A DNA stretch of 27,276 nt from a virus. Location: positions 1-27,276 of IMG/VR virus record IMGVR_UViG_3300020472_002243; one strand, 5' to 3'. The position numbers and the translations under genes are program-made. The notes under the pieces are model-generated. The model was not told the origin of the DNA and made no database searches. It worked only from the letters and a program-made list of their open reading frames with translations. Positions 12,766 through 18,995 of the stretch are shown here, in pieces (within the stretch, counting starts at the first letter, position 1; the number at the start of each line of letters is the position of its first letter).

Positions 12766-13448
12766 TGTGCCATTGCTACTGATTCTTGTGTTCCATAACC
12801 TCTCACAACTCTACGTGCTTTGATTTTATCGTAGAAGTTTTCATTAGTTTCATTCCACACCTCTTCCTTTCTGAAATTAAATTCAGATGCTTTCCGAGTA
12901 ATAACAAAATCTTCTATTGGAAGTAGGATTGCTGTATCCCATTCTTCCGAAGATAGATCTAATAAGAGACCATCTATATTAGACTTAAGATATTTATGGA
13001 AGCAAGCCTTAGGTAAGTTGATTCTACCTTTCATTAGATCTCTGACAGCAAGTATTCTTTTCTTAGGTGTCATGTAGTGTAGATTAGCTCCAAAGAATTC
13101 TCTTGGGTCAGATTTAATACAGTAAACAAGCGGAAATTTGTCCCAATATGGTAGATATTTAGACTGTGCTTTGTATTCGAAGAGGTACATGTGACCTTGC
13201 ACTGCATACCTTCTCAATACATTTCCATCTTGTTCATCTTCAGAGTCAAGAGAATCATATCTTTCATCTCTATGGAATTTATTTTTGTCTTCCTTGAATC
13301 TATTTACTTCTTTACGCACAGCATTTTTATACCATGTGTACGTTTTAGTTTCACCGCCAGTTAATGTGGTTATTTTTTCAAATATAGTTTCATATCCACT
13401 ATCGTTTTTTGCAGCAGATCGCTGTATGTCTCCAAATCCTTGTGCCAT
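12762..13448 (-). CDS. Possible DNA end protector (gp2-like) or virion protein
   Basis: 228 residues. The centre reads GHMYLFEYKAQSKYLPYWDKF, PLVYCIKSDPREFFGANLHYM and TPKKRILAVRDLM, a pattern (LPYWDxFPLV, F.G.NLHYL) I recall from T4-like phage proteins annotated as gp2, which protects DNA ends after packaging. In T4, genes 2 and 4 are adjacent, and here it follows gp4 at a distance of 11 nt, which supports the idea. The N-terminal segment SLTGGETKTYTWYKNAV type helix is charged. AGGAG lies about 9 nt before ATG. The alternative is an unnamed structural protein, so no gene symbol is given. Confidence 0.6.
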   Translation of the reverse strand: MAQGFGDIQRSAAKNDSGYETIFEKITTLTGGETKTYTWYKNAVRKEVNRFKEDKNKFHRDERYDSLDSEDEQDGNVLRRYAVQGHMYLFEYKAQSKYLPYWDKFPLVYCIKSDPREFFGANLHYMTPKKRILAVRDLMKGRINLPKACFHKYLKSNIDGLLLDLSSEEWDTAILLPIEDFVITRKASEFNFRKEEVWNETNENFYDKIKARRVVRGYGTQESVAMAQ

Positions 13449-13459
13449 TGTTCATACTC

Positions 13460-13894
13460 CTACACTCCTAAATTATCTTCAGTTAATATTAGAAAACCCA
13501 TCTGCCTATCTCCACACCAGTCTTCGGCAGCATCCCATTTAGCACGATTCTTTGCAAATGTTAGAGCAGCCCTTTTGTAGGTAGATGTTCTTTTATCTTT
13601 ACCATAAGGGGGTTTTGTTTGTTTCTTTGGTTTTATTTCTATGATGTACTTACCATAAGTTCCGTCTTTCTTTCTTACTTTAATATAAAAGTCAGGATAG
13701 TACCTATGTGGTTTACCATCTAGAGGTGAACGGTATGGTATTATGACTTCTTCGCTACCCCATTCTATTATAGAGGTAGTTCTATCACAAAATTTCATAA
13801 AATGAAGTTCCCAAGATGATCGATAAACGATTGTTGTCGGATTGCCCTTGTACTTTTTAGGGTTCTTGGGTTTGTACATTCCAGTTTTGGCCAT
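13460..13894 (-). CDS. 4: Head completion protein gp4
   Basis: 144 residues starting at MAKTGMYKPKNPKKY (ATG at 13894-13892); T4 gp4 is about 150. The frame is open 126 nt further upstream, but this extension crosses the divergent promoter region and the start of the plus-strand gene, so it is rejected. The core has a nuclease-like pattern: YRSSWELHFMKFCD, YYPDFYIKV and YIIEIKPKKQ (D/E-x-K), consistent with the PD-(D/E)XK-like fold noted for gp4/gp50 proteins. gp4 acts on filled heads before tail joining. First gene of the minus-strand cassette. Confidence 0.88.
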   Translation of the reverse strand: MAKTGMYKPKNPKKYKGNPTTIVYRSSWELHFMKFCDRTTSIIEWGSEEVIIPYRSPLDGKPHRYYPDFYIKVRKKDGTYGKYIIEIKPKKQTKPPYGKDKRTSTYKRAALTFAKNRAKWDAAEDWCGDRQMGFLILTEDNLGV

Positions 13895-13917
13895 ATATAA
13901 TATAGATCTCACGTTTT

Positions 13918-13925
13918 TATTTAGT
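13918..13925 (-). promoter_or_regulatory. Candidate late promoter for the minus-strand cassette
   Basis: On the minus strand the sequence reads ACTAAATA, with the TAAATA core of the T4 late box, 24 nt before the gp4 start. It lies in the 49-nt divergent gap, the only place a promoter for the five minus-strand genes could sit close to the first start. Confidence 0.45.
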
Positions 13926-13943
13926 GTGAATATTAATAAGGTA

Positions 13944-14567
13944 ATGGCAAAGATGGGAGCAGCAGGGGGAATGTCCCTTACTACTTCGTATCGAATTAAA
14001 TTTTCTAGAGCAGGTGGCACTAATGATGGGATAATGATGATGTGTGATGAAGCACAGTTACCTAACGTACAAGCTGCTACTGCACAGATGTCAGGTAGGT
14101 ATCTTGGTGAAGGTCCGTTTCAGTATCCACACACTAGATTGTTTACTGATGTGTCTCTAGGATTCTTATGTGATGCACAGTTAACGCAGTTAAAGTATTT
14201 TCAAGTTTGGTATGATGAAATATTTGGTGCTAATAATCAACATTTTATAAAGGATAAGGCAACAGTTGAAGAGATGCATGGTACTGGAACACCTAATAGA
14301 TTCAGAACAAATAGATTAAATTATCCAGCAAATTATACTGCTACCACATATATCACAAAGGTTGAACAAAGAGCAACAGATGTACCATCAATCACATATA
14401 TGCTTGAAGGTTCTTATCCTTATGCTATTGATGCTGTTCCCTTGTCATATGGATCGTCTCAAGTTACTAGAGTGAATGTTAATTTCCATTATGTTAGACA
14501 CTCAATGATTTATAGTAATGGAATGGGTGGACTCACAGGAGCAGAGACACAGGTTTTTAACGACTGA
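13944..14567 (+). CDS. Tail tube-like / baseplate tube initiator protein (gp54- or gp19-like)
   Basis: About 207 residues from ATG 13944 (MAKMGAAGGMSLTTSY); alternatives are ATG 13953 and 13968, the last with a GGGGGA sequence before it. The blocks SYRIKFSRAGG, DEAQLPNVQAATAQMSGRYL and GPFQYPHTRLFTDVSLGFLC resemble the tail-tube fold of gp19 and gp54, and its position next to gp48 (opposite strand) and gp26 fits gp54, which starts tube polymerisation on the gp48 cap. gp54 is favoured but I cannot separate it from a gp19 paralogue by eye. The upstream frame extension overlapping gp4 is rejected. Confidence 0.75.
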   Translation: MAKMGAAGGMSLTTSYRIKFSRAGGTNDGIMMMCDEAQLPNVQAATAQMSGRYLGEGPFQYPHTRLFTDVSLGFLCDAQLTQLKYFQVWYDEIFGANNQHFIKDKATVEEMHGTGTPNRFRTNRLNYPANYTATTYITKVEQRATDVPSITYMLEGSYPYAIDAVPLSYGSSQVTRVNVNFHYVRHSMIYSNGMGGLTGAETQVFND

Positions 14568-14640
14568 TATATACCATCAAATTAAAATTTTCGATTCCAT
14601 GAAATCGGGAAAAAAATCTCCGCACATTTTTCGTTAAAAA

Positions 14641-14664
14641 AGTCGCATATATAAATATACGACT
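14641..14664 (+). promoter_or_regulatory. Late promoter inside an inverted repeat
   Basis: TATAAATA at 14650-14657 is an exact T4 late box 20 nt before the gp26 ATG. It is centred in an imperfect palindrome, AGTCGCATAT (14641-14650) against ATATACGACT (14655-14664), with one mismatch and a 4-nt centre. No -35 box is seen. It should drive gp26 and the tail operon. Confidence 0.72.
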
Positions 14665-14677
14665 TGAATTAGTTTTT

Positions 14678-15391
14678 ATGGCATTACCGAAACTTGGGTA
14701 TCCCACCTATGAATTAGAATTACCTTCAAATGGCAAAACAGTAAAATATCGACCATTTTTGGTAAAAGAGGAAAAAGTACTTTTATTGGCTTTAGAGTCA
14801 GAAGACGAAAAACAGATTACATCTGCTGTTAAGGATTTAATCAAAAATTGCGTTATTTCGAGAATTAAGGTAGATTCGCTACCTTTGTTTGATTTGGAAT
14901 ATCTGTTTTTGAGGATTCGTGCTGCTTCTATTGGAGAAACCATCACTTTGACTGTAACGTGTCTTGATGATAATGAGACAAAAGCAGAAGCACGTATCAA
15001 TATTGATGATATTAAGGTTTTTAAGCCAGAGGGTCATTCTACCAAAATTGCGTTAACTGATGAAATGGGTATTGTGATGAGATATCCAGGTATGCAAAGA
15101 TTCGTTGAATTAGACTTTTTACAGAAAGAATTGAATGCAGAGGAAGTTTTTGAATTAATCGCAGAAAGTATAGATCAGATATATGAAGGCGAGGAGGTTT
15201 ATGATTCAACTACTACTACAAAGAAGGAATTCCGCACATTTGTAGATGGTTTGACTACTAAACAATTTGAGTCAATTCAACAATTCTATCAAACTTCACC
15301 TAAATTGAGTCATACCTTTACAGTGGTAAACCCTAATACTGGAGTGGATTCGGAATATACAATTGAGGGTCTACAGAGTTTTTTCGCATAG
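14678..15391 (+). CDS. 26: Baseplate hub protein gp26 / tail assembly chaperone G-type
   Basis: 237 residues. The start (ALPKLGYPTYELELPSNGK, YRPFLVKEEKVLLLALESED) and LPLFDLEYLFLRIRAASIGE are typical of the T4 gp26 (T4_baseplate) family. T4 gp26 is 208 residues and belongs to the hub assembly set. The gene ends AGT TTT TTC GCA TAG: the T-TTT-TTC heptamer is a canonical -1 slip site two codons before the stop, and the -1 frame stays open into the 15427-15573 ORF, so a fusion of 298 residues is possible. This is the layout of G/GT tail assembly chaperones, which sit just before the tape measure gene. Confidence 0.9.
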   Translation: MALPKLGYPTYELELPSNGKTVKYRPFLVKEEKVLLLALESEDEKQITSAVKDLIKNCVISRIKVDSLPLFDLEYLFLRIRAASIGETITLTVTCLDDNETKAEARINIDDIKVFKPEGHSTKIALTDEMGIVMRYPGMQRFVELDFLQKELNAEEVFELIAESIDQIYEGEEVYDSTTTTKKEFRTFVDGLTTKQFESIQQFYQTSPKLSHTFTVVNPNTGVDSEYTIEGLQSFFA

Positions 15392-15418
15392 CACTCTTCC
15401 ATAATAATTTGGAAGGGT
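15365..15418 (+). other. Programmed -1 frameshift signal in gp26
   Basis: Parts, in order: a Shine-Dalgarno-like GAGGG at 15365-15369; the slippery heptamer T TTT TTC at 15379-15385 (in gp26 phase AGT TTT TTC); a 7-nt spacer; a 9-bp stem 15393-15401 (ACTCTTCCA) with 15410-15418 (TGGAAGGGT), one G-T pair, 8-nt loop. The order and spacings copy the E. coli dnaX signal. The -1 frame has no stop from 15382 to 15573. The right arm also holds the GGAAGGG that would serve as ribosome site for ATG 15427. Confidence 0.82.
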
Positions 15419-15426
15419 ACTATAGA

Positions 15427-15573
15427 ATGAATTTTGCTCTGATGCAGTACCATAAATACAGTTTGACAGAAGTAGAAAATTGGATGCCTTGGGAACGTGA
15501 AGTTTATGTAGCGTTTTTAATGCAATATCTCGAAGAAGTCAAACAAAAGCAACAACAAGCACAGAATGGCTAG
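15427..15573 (+). CDS. T-domain-like ORF downstream of gp26 (48 residues)
   Basis: 48 residues from ATG 15427. The sequence MNFALMQYHKYSLTEVENWM then PWEREVYVAFLMQYLEEV is helical and resembles the T extension of tail assembly chaperones. The same frame upstream of ATG is also coding-like (RIALFHNNLEGYYR joined to MNFAL), which suggests that translation normally enters by -1 frameshift from gp26. Independent initiation is possible because GGAAGGG lies 9 nt before ATG, though it would be held in the hairpin. Its end overlaps the next start by 8 nt. A CATAAATA lies inside at 15451-15458. Confidence 0.8.
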   Translation: MNFALMQYHKYSLTEVENWMPWEREVYVAFLMQYLEEVKQKQQQAQNG

Positions 15574-18500
15574 GTACTCTGCAACATATAGTGGTGATAC
15601 TACCTCTTTTATCGGGGGTAAGATTGCTAGTGCTGCTGGTATGGCCAGAAATGAATCAGAGGCACAGGAGAAGGATAGACAAGCTGGTCTGAATGTTTCA
15701 AATAGTGGTAATTTATTCATTAAAGCATTAGGAAGTGAATTTGGTGGAGATTTATTTGCCAGAACAATAGGTGTTTTTAATCCAAAGCAATCTGCTGCAC
15801 AAACTGATAGAGCTTCTAATAAAGCAAGTAGATTTGCAGCAAATTTCCCTAGAACAGAAAAGAAGGAAGACCAAGACGTAAAAAAGTCTAGTAGAGAAGT
15901 TGATCGTGCTAAGGATGAACTTTTAAGAGATGATGATCACATACCAGTAAAAGATGAAAAACTAAGGGATTATGTTACCCGTGTTTTTGGTGTTGGTATA
16001 GATTCAAAATTAACACAAGTAGATGCTAGAGTAAATAAGGGTTTAGGTGTATTATCTGATATAAGACAATCACATGAGACTAATATCAATCTCATGATTG
16101 ATCATAATGAGTTAATTGCAGGTAAACTTGATAAAATATTGGAATTGTATAGTGAACAATATCAATATCAGACAGGATTAAAAGATAAAGCAGAAGCAAG
16201 TAGGACGGCGAATGAGTTAGCAAGGAGAAAAGATTTATCTATAACTAGACGTTATGGTGCTCTTGATCCAATGGGAGGAATGGGTGGAATGCTTGGTGGG
16301 TTAACTGATAACCTTGTCAAAAAGTTAGTAAAACGTTTGCTTGATAAGGCTAGAAAATCTAAACTTTTAAATAAATCCCAAGCTACTCTATTAGAGACAA
16401 TTTTAACAAAATCATCTACTAGAGCAGCTACTGGTGCAACTGCAACTGCTGCTTTAAGAAAAGCAAGGAAAGATCTAGCAGTAGAGTTTGCAACAGAACT
16501 AGCAGCAGAACGAGCTAGGACAAAGGCAATTGGTGAAAGTTTCTCAGCAGCAACTAGAAGTTCTGGAGCACTAGACTCATTAGCATTAAAACCTAAAAAA
16601 GCAGTAAAAACTACTGCTCAAAATGCACTTAGGAAACTTAGTATAAAAGAATTAACACCGTTCCTTACAAGAGACTTTTTGGAAATGTTTCCAGGATCAA
16701 CTCCATTAGATATGTTAAAATCTATGGAAGGATTTTTGAAAATGGGTGGAGATTTTGGAGGTGGATCTGCTGGTGCTGATACAGTTATTAGACCTTTTAA
16801 GGAATCTGCTATTGCAATGACTCAGAGTAGTAATCCAAAAATTGCAGATGCAGGTAGAGCTCTAATTAATGAAATCCAACAGTTTGCTCCAGGTGCGATT
16901 AAACTTGATGATCTAATTATTGGTGCTGATGCTCTTAGAGTAAAAAAACCAGCTACTGAAGTAGTAGGAGCTGGAACTCCTAAAATGGCGAAGGCATTAT
17001 CAGGTTCTGTTGCTGAAACAGCAGGTAAGAAAATAGCAACTAAAACAGGTGCAAAAGCATTAGCAAAGACTGGTAAGTTTGTACCTGGAGTTGGTACAAT
17101 GATAGCTCTTGGAGAAGCAGGTTATAGATTGGGTGCAGGTGATACTACTGGTGCAATTTTAAGTTTATTGAGTGCTATACCTATCTTAGGATGGGGTGTT
17201 ACTGCTCTTGATATTGGTAGAGATTTTGGATTCAATCCACTTGGGTTGCCACCTCCACCAGAAGAAACCCAGAGTAATCTTGGTGGTTATTATGAAGCTG
17301 GTACTTCTATGTTAACCGAACCAGGAGTTAAAGTACTACATGGTGATGAGAAAGTTCTTGGTGTGGATCCTGGAACTGGTATGACAACAGATCATATTCA
17401 AAATATTGGTGACAGTATAGTATCTGCTAGTGCTAAAATGGCACAAGATCTTGCTGTCAGTAGGGATGTCGCTAATTCAATTTCGAGTCTACCTTTTACT
17501 GTAAAGAGAGTAAATTATAGCACTGGTATAAAGACTGGTCCAGTAAAATCTAGAAGTGATACACAAAGTATATTTGATGTGCAAGGTGATATCAGTAAGT
17601 TTAAGAAAGAAGCTGAAACTGCTACTGATGATCCTAGAGAGGAGCAGGCTGATAGTGCTTTAGAAAACCAAGAAAGGCAAGATAGTCGTTGGTTAACTGA
17701 CCCTAGAAGACATTTTAATTTTGGTAATGGTGGTAATAGTAATATTTCAGCAAATAGTCCTCTTTTAGCACAACAAGGAGATACAACTATACAATTTCAT
17801 GGTCAACAAGGTAGAGATTTGTCTGGAGAACCAGGTGTCGATTTTAGTTATGGTGATTATAGAAATAATTACAATTTATTTGATGGTACAGTTATAGAAA
17901 CAGGATTATTATATGGTAAAAATTATGGTAACGTAGTAGTAGTTAGAAGTACTGATCCTAGTAATGGAAAACAATTTGATGCTTTATATGCACACTTCCC
18001 TGATGGTGGAATTTATGTTAAACCAGGAGATCGTGTGACTGGTGGTGCTATTCTTGGTAAGGTTGGGTTTGTGAGTGTAAGTAAGCCTGGAGTTCCAGAA
18101 TTACAACCAAATAATGCTGGTAACATGTCAGGGTGGCATACCAGTGTTGATTTCTTTGAGCCTGGTAGTGCTGCACGTTATTCTAATGCAGATAAAATAA
18201 TGAATTTAGTTTTATCTTCTAATGGATTAAAACCTAATAATCTTCTACAAAAATTAGCAATTACACCAGTTGAGGAAGCAGTTCCTAGTTCAATGAATAG
18301 TATTGTTGAATATTATACTGGTGATCAGACTCATGCAAATTGGGAACCATATTTACATGATGGTGGAAGAGAGCATGAACATTATGGATTTACTAATAAA
18401 GAAGAAAGGGATCGTGCAATAAAAGTCCTAGAAGCACATGGAATTATAGTTAATCCTGGTGGTGAACCTGGTGATCATACAGAAGGATCATTACATTATG

Positions 18501-18994
18501 AAGATAGAGCAATTGATGTTCAGTTTGGTCCTCATGTGGAGCAAGATAGATTTGACTGGATTAGACAATTGATGGGTACAAAATCAAGACATCGGTTCAC
18601 AGATGATGCAGCAGGTGAAGAAGAGTTTGCTCAATTTATAAGACAAATATTGATTGACAATAACTTCACTGGTATAACTCAAGATGAAGTTGGTTCAGAA
18701 CATTTTGAACAATTTGGTACTCATGACTCTGAGAGATTCAATGATTTAAGTGATCCTTTCTTAAATAAGCAAAAAGAAACTTGGAATATTCCTGAGCATT
18801 TACATAAGAGAAATCTAGAATTACAGAATAAAAGCATGCTTTTAGATGAATTAGAGACTGAAGCTGCGAATAGAATTCAGATTGTTGTGTTAAATAATAC
18901 TGTAGTGAACCAGACAAATAACGAAAGGAAATTTGTTAACGTTTCTGGTGGATTAAATATGGATTTCTTTAGAATGGCAAAACTAGCAGGATAA
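15566..18994 (+). CDS. Tape measure-like virion protein with degenerate M23 and M15-like domains
   Basis: 1142 residues. The N-terminus (MARYSATYSGDTTSFIGGKI) and the PVKDEKL block are shared with the next protein. Residues about 240-450 are helical and Ala/Lys rich; 503-558 is a Gly/Ala hydrophobic stretch (VPGVGTMIALGEAGYRLGAG), as in tape measure proteins; LHGDEKVLGVDPG near 590 echoes their C-terminal HGxE motif. Residues about 745-870 look like an M23 (LytM) domain with H810 (YAHF) and H858 (GWHTSVDF), but two of the usual ligands are lost (HLH is HTS; HxGxD is EPGVD). Residues 930-1050 hold SLHYEDRAID (H977, D984) and EHF (H1046), like M15 peptidases. Placement after the chaperone genes argues for tape measure; structural role is an inference. 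Confidence 0.75.
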   Translation: MARYSATYSGDTTSFIGGKIASAAGMARNESEAQEKDRQAGLNVSNSGNLFIKALGSEFGGDLFARTIGVFNPKQSAAQTDRASNKASRFAANFPRTEKKEDQDVKKSSREVDRAKDELLRDDDHIPVKDEKLRDYVTRVFGVGIDSKLTQVDARVNKGLGVLSDIRQSHETNINLMIDHNELIAGKLDKILELYSEQYQYQTGLKDKAEASRTANELARRKDLSITRRYGALDPMGGMGGMLGGLTDNLVKKLVKRLLDKARKSKLLNKSQATLLETILTKSSTRAATGATATAALRKARKDLAVEFATELAAERARTKAIGESFSAATRSSGALDSLALKPKKAVKTTAQNALRKLSIKELTPFLTRDFLEMFPGSTPLDMLKSMEGFLKMGGDFGGGSAGADTVIRPFKESAIAMTQSSNPKIADAGRALINEIQQFAPGAIKLDDLIIGADALRVKKPATEVVGAGTPKMAKALSGSVAETAGKKIATKTGAKALAKTGKFVPGVGTMIALGEAGYRLGAGDTTGAILSLLSAIPILGWGVTALDIGRDFGFNPLGLPPPPEETQSNLGGYYEAGTSMLTEPGVKVLHGDEKVLGVDPGTGMTTDHIQNIGDSIVSASAKMAQDLAVSRDVANSISSLPFTVKRVNYSTGIKTGPVKSRSDTQSIFDVQGDISKFKKEAETATDDPREEQADSALENQERQDSRWLTDPRRHFNFGNGGNSNISANSPLLAQQGDTTIQFHGQQGRDLSGEPGVDFSYGDYRNNYNLFDGTVIETGLLYGKNYGNVVVVRSTDPSNGKQFDALYAHFPDGGIYVKPGDRVTGGAILGKVGFVSVSKPGVPELQPNNAGNMSGWHTSVDFFEPGSAARYSNADKIMNLVLSSNGLKPNNLLQKLAITPVEEAVPSSMNSIVEYYTGDQTHANWEPYLHDGGREHEHYGFTNKEERDRAIKVLEAHGIIVNPGGEPGDHTEGSLHYEDRAIDVQFGPHVEQDRFDWIRQLMGTKSRHRFTDDAAGEEEFAQFIRQILIDNNFTGITQDEVGSEHFEQFGTHDSERFNDLSDPFLNKQKETWNIPEHLHKRNLELQNKSMLLDELETEAANRIQIVVLNNTVVNQTNNERKFVNVSGGLNMDFFRMAKLAG

Positions 18995-18995
18995 T

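Noticed and set aside
13872-13901. TTGTAC-N18-TATAAT before the tube-like gene
   Set aside because: The -35 match is weak, the spacer is long, and the site lies within the start of gp4.
13842-13943. 34-codon N-terminal extension of the tube-like gene
   Set aside because: It lies over the gp4 coding region on the other strand and is hydrophobic, unlike tube proteins; ATG 13944 is better.
13895-14020. 42-codon N-terminal extension of gp4 on the minus strand
   Set aside because: It crosses the divergent promoter gap and the start of the plus-strand tube gene; MAKTGMY at 13894 fits the gp4 family start.
14585-14625. Possible terminator between the tube-like gene and gp26
   Set aside because: CGATT/AATCG is short and followed by A residues, not T, on the plus strand.
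15451-15458. CATAAATA as a late promoter for the 1142-residue gene
   Set aside because: Inside the T-domain ORF, over 100 nt from the next start, and only 7 of 8 matches in AT-rich DNA.
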